From assembly GCA_009995425.1 (NCBI GenBank), contig JAACPN010000016.1, positions 1-36,408 of the forward strand: DNA of 36,408 nucleotides, read 5' to 3'. The notes beneath the pieces were generated by a model, which worked only from the letters and a program-made list of their open reading frames with translations, did not search any database and was not told where the DNA came from. Shown piece after piece: positions 23,306 through 33,494 of the stretch; position 1 is the stretch's first letter; each line of letters starts with the position of its first letter. A program made the position numbers and the translations under genes. Source of the DNA: Legionella sp. (lineage in GTDB: Bacteria; Pseudomonadota; Gammaproteobacteria; Legionellales; Legionellaceae).

Positions 23306-24400
23306 ATGCAAGCATCCGTGATTGAGATTAAACATCTCTCAAAATCCTATGGCTCAACACCTATTCTTCGCGATCTTTCCTTGTCAATTTTCCCAGGTGA
23401 ATTTTTAACCCTCCTTGGGCCATCGGGCTGTGGCAAAACAACGCTCTTACGATTGATTGCTGGCTTTGAAAAAACATGTTCAGGTGATATTTATATTCAC
23501 GGTACATGTGTGAATCAATTAACACCACAACAACGCGATGTGCATACGGTTTTTCAGAGCTACGCTCTTTTTCCTCATCTGAGTGTATTTGAAAATGTTG
23601 CGTTTGCATTACGTTGTAAAAAAACGCCTGAAGATGAAATTAAAACACGGGTACACGAAGCCTTAGCACGCGTTCAGCTTGGATCGTTTGAACATCGTAC
23701 AACCCAACAATTAAGTGGTGGGCAACAACAGCGCGTCGCCATTGCACGCGCCATTATTAATCGCCCAAAAGTGCTACTTCTCGATGAATCACTGAGTGCA
23801 CTCGATTATCGACTACGTAAAACCATGCAATATGAGCTCAAGCAATTACAAAAATCACTGAACATCACCTTTGTGTTGGTCACACACGACCAGGAAGAAG
23901 CGCTCTCGATGTCTGATCGCATTGCTGTATTTAATCACGGACATATCGAACAAATTGGTACACCACGAGAAGTCTATGAAAATCCCAAGAATCTTTATGT
24001 TGCCAAATTTATTGGCGAAACCAATATGTTTGATGTTGAAGTGGAAGCCTTAGACGATACCGAATTATATGTCACTGTTGAATCACAACGACTTCGTTGC
24101 AAGAATACAGGCCAACACAACCTGGGAGAGCATCTTCACTTGATGATTCGACCTGAAGATATTCGCGTTTGGCATCTAGACGAAGTTACCTCTTCAGACG
24201 AAATGATCCCAGGAACCATCGTTGATATTATCTACAAAGGTTCAACCGTTGATCTTACCGTCGCCCTCCCCTCGGGAAAAATCATTAATGCATCCGAGTT
24301 TTTTGACGAAGACGACGACGATCTTGATTATGAAATTGACGAAAAAGTATGGGTTCAATGGTTCACCGGTTGGGAAGTCTTGTTACCTTATGAAAACTAA
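23306..24400 (+). CDS. potA: Spermidine/putrescine ABC importer, ATPase subunit PotA
   Basis: A 364-aa ABC ATPase. Walker A is GPSGCGKTT, the signature is LSGGQQQRVAIARAI, Walker B is VLLLDESLSALD, and the switch His is in VTHDQEEAL. The C-terminal regulatory TOBE domain ends with EFFDEDDDDLDYEID and WFTGWEVLLPYE, close to E. coli PotA. It energises polyamine uptake through PotB/PotC. It is first in potABCD; its last 11 bases overlap potB. Its ATG at 23306 has no strong ribosome site. Confidence 0.96.
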   Translation: MQASVIEIKHLSKSYGSTPILRDLSLSIFPGEFLTLLGPSGCGKTTLLRLIAGFEKTCSGDIYIHGTCVNQLTPQQRDVHTVFQSYALFPHLSVFENVAFALRCKKTPEDEIKTRVHEALARVQLGSFEHRTTQQLSGGQQQRVAIARAIINRPKVLLLDESLSALDYRLRKTMQYELKQLQKSLNITFVLVTHDQEEALSMSDRIAVFNHGHIEQIGTPREVYENPKNLYVAKFIGETNMFDVEVEALDDTELYVTVESQRLRCKNTGQHNLGEHLHLMIRPEDIRVWHLDEVTSSDEMIPGTIVDIIYKGSTVDLTVALPSGKIINASEFFDEDDDDLDYEIDEKVWVQWFTGWEVLLPYEN

Positions 24401-25223
24401 AATAAACACAAAAAATCTACCCCTTTATGCGGTATATACCTGGCTTTTTTTATTTGGTTTCATTCCACTTAGCCTAGTTTTTATTGCAAGCTTTTTTTCG
24501 CGTGATGCCACACATTTAATCACACTTCCACTGACCCTTGCGCATTATAAAGCACTTTTTTCGCCACTGCTTGGGCATGTCATGCTCCGCTCGCTGGTGA
24601 TGGCGTTAATAACCACATGCGCATGCCTCCTGATTGCCTACCCCTTCAGCTATTTTATGGTGCGTTCAAAGCATCAATCGCTTTTATTATTACTTATTAT
24701 TATACCATTCTGGACCAGCTCATTGGTTCGAACCTATGCATTGGTTGCCATCTTAAAATTTAACGGTGTTTTAAACACGCTGTTACTTAAAATGCATCTG
24801 ATTACCGTGCCGCTACCCTTGCTTTATTCAAATTTTGCGGTCATCAGCGGCTTAATTTATACGTTATTTCCTTTCATGGTGCTCCCTTTGTTCAGTAACA
24901 TGGAGCATTTTGATTTTAGACTCTTTGAAGCTGCAGAAGATTTAGGTGCAAACCGCTGGACGCTTTTTTTTCGTGTATTTTTACCCAACACCACACGCGG
25001 CATTGTGTCGGGCGCGCTACTCGTATTTCTACCCGCCATGACGCTCTTTTATATTCCGAATGTACTGGGTGGCGCACGATCCATCTTGATCGGTAATCTC
25101 ATACAAAATCAATTTCTTGTCGAAGAAAACTGGCCTGCTGGTGCGGCAACCAGTATTTGCTTAACCGTACTCTTACTCCTGCTTATGCTTATCTATCGAC
25201 GACCTCGTGGAGTTCAATCGTGA
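24390..25223 (+). CDS. potB: Polyamine ABC importer permease PotB
   Basis: A 277-aa inner-membrane permease with six predicted helices. The ABC-coupling EAA loop is EAAEDLGANRWTLFFRVFLPN. FYIPNVLGGARSILIGNLI is characteristic of PotB. I place the start at the ATG overlapping the end of potA, because the sequence upstream in this frame is the potA gene read out of phase. The end overlaps the GTG start of potC (GTGA). Confidence 0.95.
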   Translation: MKTKINTKNLPLYAVYTWLFLFGFIPLSLVFIASFFSRDATHLITLPLTLAHYKALFSPLLGHVMLRSLVMALITTCACLLIAYPFSYFMVRSKHQSLLLLLIIIPFWTSSLVRTYALVAILKFNGVLNTLLLKMHLITVPLPLLYSNFAVISGLIYTLFPFMVLPLFSNMEHFDFRLFEAAEDLGANRWTLFFRVFLPNTTRGIVSGALLVFLPAMTLFYIPNVLGGARSILIGNLIQNQFLVEENWPAGAATSICLTVLLLLLMLIYRRPRGVQS

Positions 25224-25990
25224 AGCCTTGGATTAAGAATCTATATATTACGTGTGTTTATGCACTCTTATATTTTCCTATTTTAATTTTGGTACTTTAC
25301 TCGTTTAACCAAGCCCAGTATTCGTTACAATGGCAAGGTTTTTCGACTCATTGGTATCATGAATTATTTCAAGATAGCGAGCTATGGCTGGCTTTTACTC
25401 ATTCCTTTGTTTTGGGAACAAGTGCTTCGTTTATTGCGAGTGTTGCTGGTTTAATTATTTGTATTCATCTCTTTTTACACCACCATCAATCCAATCGAGC
25501 ACTTCAAAGCACGCTTTTAATGCTGATTATTTTGCCGGATCTTGTCTTAGGCATAGCTTTACTTATTTTCTTTAATCTGACGTCAATACCGCTCGGTTTT
25601 TTTAGTTTACTGATTGCGCACATCACGTTTTGTTTACCGTTTGCCATTGTCGCGATTAATAGCCGCATTCATAATTTAGATATTAATCTATATTACAGTG
25701 CACTTGATTTAGGTGCCACGCGAACCCGCGCTATCACGCACGTGTTATTACCGCTCTTATGGCCTGCTGTGATGAGTGCCTTTCTTTTAGGCTTTACCTT
25801 ATCGTTTGATGATGTGATTATCAGTTATTTTGTTGCAGGGCCTGGGTTTAATATTTTACCTTTAACGATTTATTCGTTGGTTCGAAAAGGTGTTACGCCT
25901 GAGCTGAATGCACTGTGTAGCATCACGTTTTTGATGTCGATGCTTTTAGTCGTTGCCGCACATCGTCTTTCACGGAAAACGTCATCATGA
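25220..25990 (+). CDS. potC: Polyamine ABC importer permease PotC
   Basis: A 256-aa permease (E. coli PotC 264 aa) with six helices. The EAA-type loop here reads SALDLGATRTRAITHVLLPLL, and SFDDVIISYFVAGPGFNILPLTIYS is a PotC hallmark. The start is a GTG at 25220 inside the potB stop (GTGA), which yields the conserved beginning KPWIKNLYITCVYALLYFPI. Any earlier start would lie within potB. The stop overlaps the potD start (ATGATGA). Confidence 0.95.
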   Translation: MKPWIKNLYITCVYALLYFPILILVLYSFNQAQYSLQWQGFSTHWYHELFQDSELWLAFTHSFVLGTSASFIASVAGLIICIHLFLHHHQSNRALQSTLLMLIILPDLVLGIALLIFFNLTSIPLGFFSLLIAHITFCLPFAIVAINSRIHNLDINLYYSALDLGATRTRAITHVLLPLLWPAVMSAFLLGFTLSFDDVIISYFVAGPGFNILPLTIYSLVRKGVTPELNALCSITFLMSMLLVVAAHRLSRKTSS

Positions 25991-27021
25991 TGATTAAGCG
26001 CTTATTGATCATATTTCTAGCGGGACTTTTATCAACGCCGCTATGGGCTGCTAAAACACTGAATCTTTACATCTGGGGCGGTGAAATTCCTAAAGCACTT
26101 ATTCAAACGTTTGAGCATGAAACAGGCATCAAAGTCAATTTATCAACTTACGATAGCAACGAAACGCTGTATGCGAAATTAAAAGCAACCCCCCATCCTA
26201 TGTATGATATTGTTTTGCCTTCAGCGTATTTTGTCGAGCGCCTAAAAAAACAAAAGCTTTTGAACCCATTGGATCATAATCGCCTGCCTAATCTTAAAAA
26301 TTTAGATCCTGCTTTTACAAACAATCACTATGATCCACACAATCAATACAGTGTCCCCCTGATCTGGGGAATAACAGGTATTTTTTATAATCAAGCATGG
26401 ATCAAACATATTCCTACACATTGGGGAGATTTATGGGACACGTCGTGGCAAGGTCAACTGATGCTACTCGACGATCCACGTGAAGCGTTTGGTATGGCGT
26501 TATTAAAACTGGGCTATCATCCCAATGATAGCGATCCCAAACATATTGAAGAAGCTTTTCAGAGCTTAAAAACGCTTGCGCCTAATATTAAAATATTTGC
26601 CAGTGAAGGCATACAGTCCATTCTTATTGATGGTGATGCTATGGTAGGCGTGACCTGGAATGCCGATGCACTCAAAGCTTACCGCGAAAATAAAAACATT
26701 CGCTTTACTTACCCAGCAGAAGGGTTTGTGATGTGGATAGATTGCCTCGCTATACTTAAAAATGCGCCGCATCCTGATGAAGCCTACGCCTTTATTAATT
26801 TCATGCTCAAAGCCAGCAGTGCGGCCTCGCTAGCGCTCGCTGAAGGCCATGCCATCACCAATCAAGCCGGAAAACAACAATTACCCGAAAATATTCAAAA
26901 CAACCCGATGACGTACCCAGCGCCTGAAATTTTAAAACGCGGGATTATTCAGCGCGATCTCGATGAAAAAACACTTGAGATCTATAATACCTATTGGCAA
27001 AAACTCAAATTTTCACTCTAG
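25987..27021 (+). CDS. potD: Periplasmic spermidine/putrescine-binding protein PotD
   Basis: A 344-aa binding protein with a signal peptide (RLLIIFLAGLLSTPLWAA). The mature start LNLYIWGGEIPKALIQTFE is typical. It has the two-lobe sequence pattern with YDIVLPSAYFVERL, VPLIWGITGIFYN, and the ligand-lining Trp/Asp residues around GVTWNADA and EGFVMWIDCLAI. It captures polyamine in the periplasm for PotABC. It is the last gene of the operon; the 67 bases to coaE hold no clear terminator. Confidence 0.96.
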   Translation: MMIKRLLIIFLAGLLSTPLWAAKTLNLYIWGGEIPKALIQTFEHETGIKVNLSTYDSNETLYAKLKATPHPMYDIVLPSAYFVERLKKQKLLNPLDHNRLPNLKNLDPAFTNNHYDPHNQYSVPLIWGITGIFYNQAWIKHIPTHWGDLWDTSWQGQLMLLDDPREAFGMALLKLGYHPNDSDPKHIEEAFQSLKTLAPNIKIFASEGIQSILIDGDAMVGVTWNADALKAYRENKNIRFTYPAEGFVMWIDCLAILKNAPHPDEAYAFINFMLKASSAASLALAEGHAITNQAGKQQLPENIQNNPMTYPAPEILKRGIIQRDLDEKTLEIYNTYWQKLKFSL

Positions 27022-27088
27022 CTCACTAGCCAACATCATCCCACCATGCTTTAATGGTTTTTATCCTATTTGCTGATGAACCATCACC

Positions 27089-27703
27089 ATGACCTATGCT
27101 ATTGGCCTAACAGGAAGTATCGCCACCGGAAAATCAACTGCCGCCACGTTTTTTGAGCGACATGCTATTGATGTGATCAGTGCCGATGACATCGCACGTG
27201 CTTTAACAAAACCGGGTGAACCTGCATTCACCTCCATTGTCTCGCACTTTGGACAAGGGATTCTGAAAAAAAATGGTGAGCTCAATCGCCGAGCGCTTCG
27301 AAAAAAAATTATTCGACACCCCGCCGAGCGCCGATGGTTAGAAGGCTATCTGCACCCCCAAATAAGAGCACGTATCGAAAATGCTTTATGCGATGTCACC
27401 AGCCCTTATGCCATGATTGAGATTCCCCTGCTGATTAACCGAGAGCATTATCCGTATTTAAAGCGTGTTTTATTACTCGAAACAGACCAAGAGCTTCAAT
27501 TAAAACGACTCATGGAACGAGACCAATGCACCTATGATGACGCAATCGCCATGCTCAAGTTACAACCACGAGAAGAACTTCGACGCGTGATTGCTGATGA
27601 TGTGATCCGTAACGACGGCAACCCCGAGCATCTCGAAGACGCACTTTTTGCTTTGCATGAAAACTACCTGATTTACTCTGATGACAACGGCATAAAAAAT
27701 TGA
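27089..27703 (+). CDS. coaE: Dephospho-CoA kinase
   Basis: A 204-aa P-loop kinase performing the last step of coenzyme A synthesis. The Walker A GLTGSIATGKST (7-18) is followed by the ADDIAR substrate motif, LNRRALRKKIIRHPAERRWLEGYLHPQIR and IEIPLLIN, all diagnostic. The C-terminal VIADDVIRNDGN is the usual D-x-V-I-x-N-x-G closing motif. It runs into the SNF2 gene tail-to-tail with 31 bases of coding overlap. Confidence 0.97.
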   Translation: MTYAIGLTGSIATGKSTAATFFERHAIDVISADDIARALTKPGEPAFTSIVSHFGQGILKKNGELNRRALRKKIIRHPAERRWLEGYLHPQIRARIENALCDVTSPYAMIEIPLLINREHYPYLKRVLLLETDQELQLKRLMERDQCTYDDAIAMLKLQPREELRRVIADDVIRNDGNPEHLEDALFALHENYLIYSDDNGIKN

Positions 27704-29874
27704 GCAACGTCTTCTTCGGTCCACTCAACCGGTGCACTTAAGGTTTCTTCTGAAAAAATGCTATCAAACAAAACGCGTTTTTTAGCTTGCATTTTCATCA
27801 TCACTTCTTCAACGGTACCCGAGCCTATCAACCGATAAACAAACACCGGTTTCTCCTGACCTATGCGATGGGTTCTATCCGTCGCTTGATCTTCAACCGC
27901 AGGATTCCACCACGGATCGTAATGAATCACCGTATCGGCTTGTGTTAGGTTTAAACCCACCCCACCGGCACGCAAACTGATGAGGAAAATAGGCGCTTCG
28001 CCGGCTTGAAAGCGTTGAATTAAACTTTCGCGATCACGTGATTTACCGGTCAAGATTAAGTGCGGGTACCCACGCTTAATCAAGGCTTGCTCAATGATAT
28101 CAAGCATGCTGGTAAATTGAGAGAAAACCAAGACCGACCGGCCTTCATCCATAAGATTATCTAACAGCTCAAGGCAGGTATTTAATTTAGCCGAAGAATA
28201 ATTCTGTACCGCCGTTTCATCACGTTGTTTTAACAGCTTCGGATCACAACACACTTGTCGTAGTTTAAGTAAAGCTTCCAAAAACACCCATTGGCTTTTA
28301 CCTAGTCCTTGTTTTGCAATCGCTTCACGAACCGAGCGCTCGGTTGTCATACGAATGGTTTCGTATAAATCACGTTGAGAACCGAGTAAATTAACCGTCA
28401 GTGTCATTTCTGTTTTTTTAGGAAGCTCAGACGCCACCTGATTTTTTGTTCGCCTCAAAACAAACGGTTGCAAGCGTCGTACTAACGCTGCACGACAATC
28501 TTCATCCTGTTGTTTTTCAATGGGATACTGAAAAATTTGGCGAAATTGCTTCAACGTGCCAAGAAATCCAGGCGCCAAAAAGTGAAACAACGACCACAAC
28601 TCGCCTAAATGATTTTCCAGTGGCGTTCCGGTTAAACACAAACGATGCTTCGCTTGAAGCTGTTGAATAATCTGGCGTGTTTTTGTTTGTGTGTTTTTAA
28701 TCACCTGGGCTTCATCAAGTACCAAATAATAAAACGGATATTTAATAAAAAGCTTTTTATCGCGTTGCGCAACACCGTAGGTTGAGATAATGAGATCATA
28801 ATCATCAAACGCACTGTTTTGATGACGTGTGAGCCCATGATAAATCATGACGTTAAGATCAGGTGTAAAGCGCTCAGCCTCTTCAAGCCAATTGCCGATA
28901 ACGCTGGTCGGCGCCAAAATTAATGCCGCACGTTTAAGACGCCCAGCTTCTTTTTCGTATTGGAGATGCGCTAAGGTTTGGAGGGTTTTCCCCAGTCCCA
29001 TATCATCTGCCAAAATCCCGCCTAAACGCGCTGAACGCAAACGCTGAAGCCAGCTCAAACCACCGAGCTGATAATCACGCAGTTCCGCTTTTAATCCGAG
29101 AGGACTTTTAATTTCCGGTTGTTCTTCATGTTGAAGTAAAGCTTGGTGTATGCGTCTAAATTCAGCGGTTCCCTGCCAACGCGCTGTGCTCGCAGCAAGC
29201 GCCTGCTCAGCTTCTTGCATAAACAAGAGTTGATAACGCGTGAGCTTTAACGCATCGTCTGACATATCACGGGTTTTTAAACCATATTGCCATAATAATC
29301 GAAGCAGCGGCTTTAAACGCCCGAGCGCGACTTCGAGCACTTTGCCCTCACCTATCGGCAAACGAAAACGCTCATGATCATCACGCTTCTCAAACGTATC
29401 TGTTCCAAACTGCTCAAGTAAACCGGCCACCAACGGTACAATACTGACACGTTGGTCATCAATCAGAATACCAAGCTGATACGCAAAAAAATCATGCCCT
29501 TCCGAACGACTTTGTGAATACCACATCACATCGTCTTCTTTAATCACGGTTTCATAACGTGGACCCGACACTTGGGATTTATTTTTAAGTAAGTCGGCAC
29601 CTGTTTCCCTCGCATGTAACGCAAGTAAAGCGGCGGCGGCATGCTCGCAATTAATTTTTCGCTCACATCCACACCGCGCTGAATTTGCAGGAAAGCTGCG
29701 CAAATCCATATACACATCAAAAATCTGATGCGTTTCCCCTTTAACGCGTGCTCTAAGTAATCCATCACTTAAGCGAAACGTGAGCACATCACCGCTTTCA
29801 TAGTGACGTTGCCCACGCAGAAGAACAGATTTTGGCGCAGCTGTAGTCATGCGTGAAATAGCTGTTTTCAGCAT
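27673..29874 (-). CDS. SNF2-family helicase with SWIM zinc finger
   Basis: A 733-aa ATPase. The N-terminal SWIM finger CxCx5CxH (C68, C70, C76, H78) is followed by a linker and a two-lobe SNF2 core. Walker A is DDMGLGKT (about 290-297), Walker B is DEAQ, and motif III is LTGTPLENHLGELWSLF. The second lobe carries VFSQFTSMLDIIE, RAGGVGLNLTQAD and the closing ATDRTHRIGQ. Such proteins remodel nucleic acid-protein complexes; the exact role in bacteria is unsettled. AGGTG five bases upstream supports the ATG at 29874. It starts 40 bases after the htpG stop and may be cotranscribed with it. Confidence 0.93.
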   Translation of the reverse strand: MLKTAISRMTTAAPKSVLLRGQRHYESGDVLTFRLSDGLLRARVKGETHQIFDVYMDLRSFPANSARCGCERKINCEHAAAALLALHARETGADLLKNKSQVSGPRYETVIKEDDVMWYSQSRSEGHDFFAYQLGILIDDQRVSIVPLVAGLLEQFGTDTFEKRDDHERFRLPIGEGKVLEVALGRLKPLLRLLWQYGLKTRDMSDDALKLTRYQLLFMQEAEQALAASTARWQGTAEFRRIHQALLQHEEQPEIKSPLGLKAELRDYQLGGLSWLQRLRSARLGGILADDMGLGKTLQTLAHLQYEKEAGRLKRAALILAPTSVIGNWLEEAERFTPDLNVMIYHGLTRHQNSAFDDYDLIISTYGVAQRDKKLFIKYPFYYLVLDEAQVIKNTQTKTRQIIQQLQAKHRLCLTGTPLENHLGELWSLFHFLAPGFLGTLKQFRQIFQYPIEKQQDEDCRAALVRRLQPFVLRRTKNQVASELPKKTEMTLTVNLLGSQRDLYETIRMTTERSVREAIAKQGLGKSQWVFLEALLKLRQVCCDPKLLKQRDETAVQNYSSAKLNTCLELLDNLMDEGRSVLVFSQFTSMLDIIEQALIKRGYPHLILTGKSRDRESLIQRFQAGEAPIFLISLRAGGVGLNLTQADTVIHYDPWWNPAVEDQATDRTHRIGQEKPVFVYRLIGSGTVEEVMMKMQAKKRVLFDSIFSEETLSAPVEWTEEDVAQFFMPLSSE

Positions 29875-29914
29875 GCATGCACCTGCAAAAATTGTACAAC
29901 GTACATACTACTCC

Positions 29915-31840
29915 TTATGCATTTAATAAACGATTCACGCGTTTAACAAATTCAGCTGGATTATCTAAGGTTCCACCTTCAGCTAACACCGCTTGATCAA
30001 ACAGCACTTCAGTCCATTCAGCAAATTCAGCATCATCTTGAATCGCATGTAAACGTTTCAATAAATCATGCTCCATATTCACTTCAAAAATAGGTTTTGT
30101 TGAAGGTGCTGCTTGTCCTACCGATTGTAGAATACGCTGCATTTCAAGACCCATGTCGTTTTCATCAGCGACCACACATGCAGGCGAATCGGTTAACCGA
30201 TGTGTCACACGCACTTCTTTCACACGGTCACCCAAAACAGTTTCGATTTGCTTCAGCATAGACGACATACTTTCATCTTGCTCGGCTTTTTTCGCGTCTT
30301 CTTTATCATCAACATCGAGCTCAAGTTTACCTTTGGTAATGGACTGAAGTTTTTTACCTTCAAACTCAGTCATGTAGCCCACAAGCCACTCATCCACACG
30401 ATCACTTAATAAAAGCACTTCAATATCTTTTTTCTTAAAAATTTCAAGATGTGGGCTGTTTTTTGCAGCATTAAAGCTGGATGCGGTCACATAATAAATT
30501 TTATCTTGACCTTCTTTCATACGTGAGACGTAATCAGCCAAAGAAACCGTTTGTTTTTCTGAACCCGTGGCGGTACTTGCAAAACGTAACAACTTGGTGA
30601 CGCGTTCGCGATTCGCCATGTCTTCAACCGGGCCTTCTTTAACTGCTGCACCAAACTCATCCCAAAATTTTTGGTATGCTTCGGCATCGTCTTCACTCAT
30701 GCGTTCAAGTAAAGATAATACACGCTTTGTGCAGGCTGCCCGAATGCTTTCAACTTGCTTGTTATCTTGTAAAATTTCACGTGATACGTTGAGTGGCAAA
30801 TCACTTGCATCAACAATCCCTTTAACAAATCGCAGGTAGCGTGGCAAAAATTGGCTTGCATCGTCTAAAATAAAAATACGTTTTACAAAAAGCTTCAAGC
30901 CATGCTTCGATTCAGCTTGCCATAAATCAAACGGTGCTTTAGCTGGAATATACAGCAAGCTGGTGTAATCATGCTTACCTTCCACCTGATTATGTGACCA
31001 CGTTAACGCTTCTTGATAATCATGTGAAATATGCTTATAAAACGTTTGGTATTCTTCATCAGAAATTTCAGCTTTAGGTAACGTCCAAAGAGCCGTTGCT
31101 TTATTGACGGTTTCAAATTTTACTTCTTTTTTGGCTTTCTTCGCTTTTTTAGCGTCTTTTTCATCACCTTCGCTAGACTCTTCTTCGATTTCCACTTCTT
31201 TTTTCATGACAATCGGCCAAGCAATATGGTCTGAATATTTATTAATAATACTACGTAGGCGCCAATCACTGAGTAATTCAGTGCTTTCTTCAGGCTTTAA
31301 GTGTAAGGTAATTTCTGTACCGCGCTCTTTTTTCGTTTTGTTGGCAATGGTAAATTCGCCTTCACCGTTGGATTCCCAAACAATCGCTTCTTCAGCAGGA
31401 ACTCCAGCACGACGACTTTTAACGGTGACTTTATCGGCAACAATGTACGCAGAATAAAAACCAACACCGAATTGACCAATTAATTGTGAATCTTTCGATT
31501 GATCACCGGTTAAATGACTCAAGAAATCTTTTGTTCCAGATTTAGCAATCGTTCCTAAGTTTTCAACGGCTTCATCCCAGCTCATGCCAATACCGTTATC
31601 TGAAATGGTCAGGGTTTTCTTTTTTTCATCGAAATCGACCGTAATACGTAAGTCCGCATCACCTTCATACAAATCAGCTTTTGACAATGCTAAAAAACGT
31701 AATTTATCTAATGCATCGGACGCATTGGATACCAGTTCTCGTAAGAAAATTTCTTTGTTGCTGTATAACGAATGAATCACTAAATGAAGCATTTGCTTTA
31801 CTTCGGTTTGAAACCCCATGGTTTGTTGCTTACTTGCCAT
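29915..31840 (-). CDS. htpG: Hsp90-family chaperone HtpG
   Basis: A 641-aa bacterial Hsp90, normal length. The N-terminal GHKL ATPase domain shows [20 protein letters not shown] (with the catalytic Glu), [19 protein letters not shown] and [14 protein letters not shown]. The middle domain contains RRIFI-like VKRIFILDD and [18 protein letters not shown]. The C-terminal dimerisation domain follows. A charged linker of Lys/Glu-rich residues ([17 protein letters not shown]) lies between the first two. I use the ATG at 31840, with GGGAG eight bases upstream; a GTG five codons earlier overlaps that site. Confidence 0.98.
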
Positions 31841-32000
31841 TATGCTATCTCCCACTCACGAACAAAAAAAGAAAAAATTCACTAAGAACTTTGGATATGG
31901 GGATGAATCATAAAATTTCAAGGCCAACATTGTACTTAATTGCAGATCGCAGTAAACTTGCTTTGTTTTAAAATTACCTTTATGAGTCAATATTTAAACC

Positions 32001-32894
32001 ATGCCTATTAAATTAATGATAGTTAGTATTCTGTGCGTGTCGTGCATATGCGTGATTGCTATGTTTCGTAAACTCCCGACACAACCCAAAATTACACGCT
32101 CAATTCAAGAAAACGTAAAATTAGCCATGACAGGCGTGCTTGCTTTTATTGCCGATACATTAGGTGTGGGTAGTTTTCCTATCACCATCGCCTTATCAAA
32201 ACTTTGGGGTACCTTTGAAGATCATGAACTCCCTGCAGTCACGAACGGCGCACAAGTCATCCCTGGTACGATAGAAGCTCTTTTCTTTATACAAATCATT
32301 CATGTTGATTTAACGACATTACTCACATTAGTCGCAGGAACGTGTGTTGGAGGTATCTTGGGTGGCCACATGATAACTCACTTAAGTAAACAAAAACTTC
32401 GTTTAGCGATGATCATCTGTTTTACGGGTATTATTGGTTTACTCATCTACCAGAAATTTGGATATTTCACATCGAATCATGAACTGACAGCCCTGCATGC
32501 TTGGAAATTATGGCTCGGTTTTCTAGCCATGAGCATATGTGGTGCATTGACCTCCGTCGGCATTGGATTATTTGCTATGGTTCAAGCGGTTTTATTTTTA
32601 ATGCACTTATCTCCCGCCGTCGCTTTTCCTATTATGACCGTAGCAGGCGCTATGCAGCAGCCTTTAACTACACTCGTTTTTTTAAAGCAGGACAAAATTC
32701 CTCTGAGAAAAACACTTACCTTGAGTTTATTTGGATGTTTAGGTGTGTTGATTGCATTACCTATTGTGACGCATATGAAGCAGACATGGCTTCACTCACT
32801 ATTGCTTATCATTATGATTTATAATGTGTTTAGTATCACATCCACCTATTTTAACGATAAAAAATCGCTGAAAGCTTCTGTTGTGCTTAATTAA
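32001..32894 (+). CDS. TauE/SafE-family permease
   Basis: A 297-aa protein with about eight membrane helices in two repeated halves, as in the TauE/SafE family of proposed sulfite, sulfoacetate or other organosulfur anion exporters. The first repeat has GVLAFIADTLGVGSFPITIAL and the second SICGALTSVGIGLFAMVQAVL, the matching Gly-rich segments of the two halves. TNGAQVIPGTIEALFF and HMITHLSKQKLR between them are typical. It is a single gene between htpG and the tRNA. The substrate cannot be assigned. A link to the sulfation operon 12 kb away is possible but unsupported. Confidence 0.85.
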   Translation: MPIKLMIVSILCVSCICVIAMFRKLPTQPKITRSIQENVKLAMTGVLAFIADTLGVGSFPITIALSKLWGTFEDHELPAVTNGAQVIPGTIEALFFIQIIHVDLTTLLTLVAGTCVGGILGGHMITHLSKQKLRLAMIICFTGIIGLLIYQKFGYFTSNHELTALHAWKLWLGFLAMSICGALTSVGIGLFAMVQAVLFLMHLSPAVAFPIMTVAGAMQQPLTTLVFLKQDKIPLRKTLTLSLFGCLGVLIALPIVTHMKQTWLHSLLLIIMIYNVFSITSTYFNDKKSLKASVVLN

Positions 32895-32947
32895 AGATAA
32901 CGGTAAACTTTCTGAGTTATATACCGAACGCAGTATACATACACGAT

Positions 32948-33024
32948 GTCTCAGTGGCGCAGCTGGATAGCGCGGCCCCCTCCTAAGGGGTAGGTCGCAG
33001 GTTCAAATCCTGCCTGGGACACCA
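32948..33024 (+). tRNA. tRNA-Arg (anticodon CCU)
   Basis: A 77-base cloverleaf. The acceptor stem GTCTCAG pairs with CTGGGAC (one G-U pair). The D arm is GGCGCAGCTGGATAGCGC. The anticodon loop CTCCTAA sits between CCCC and GGGG and gives anticodon CCU. The T arm is GCAGGTTCAAATCCTGC. The CCA end is encoded. Just upstream TATACAT (32934-32940) sits at the right distance for a -10 box. tRNA-Arg(CCU) genes are frequent integration sites, and the next genes are orphan ORFs. Confidence 0.97.
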
Positions 33025-33145
33025 ATGAAATCAAGGGGTTACGAGATTAAAATTTAAAAATTAAAGATTTTTATTTTCACAGGTGCCTATGTGGGTGCCT
33101 AAAAATTAATTGGTACAGGGGCGTTCAGGACTGGGAAAGTAAAAG

Positions 33146-33337
33146 CTAGTGGCTTGTATTGCTCTCAATTCGACTCGTATTACTTTCTATATCGTCTAAT
33201 TGGGCAGTGTGTGTTGAAATTATCGCAATATTGCTATCAATGTTATTGAGTATATCTTTGACTTCGTTAAGATTGTGATCAATGCCATAAATAGAAAAAA
33301 GAATCCAGCCAAGAATAAGCATTTTAAATAAATTCAT
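33146..33337 (-). CDS. Small membrane-anchored coiled-coil protein, unknown
   Basis: A 63-aa frame from an ATG at 33337 with GAGAG about seven bases upstream. A single hydrophobic helix (LFKMLILGWILFSIYGI) comes first. A hydrophilic, Asn/Ile/Asp-rich tail with heptad-like spacing follows, ending in a short internal repeat (IESNTSRIESNTSH). I recognise no family. It lies just downstream of the tRNA on the opposite strand and is probably accessory. The 120 bases between it and the tRNA contain two GGTGCCTA copies (around 33083 and 33094) of unknown meaning. Confidence 0.45.
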   Translation of the reverse strand: MNLFKMLILGWILFSIYGIDHNLNEVKDILNNIDSNIAIISTHTAQLDDIESNTSRIESNTSH

Positions 33338-33494
33338 TTCTGCTCTCTGTGAATTACAAGTGGGAATTGATTTGCATATCATCGTGGGAGATGATGTTAG
33401 CTATGACAAGACCATTCGATTTCATTGAATAGATATATGCCGCGTTGATAAACCACGGCAAATTGTTTTTGGTCTACTTGAACCACTATTTATA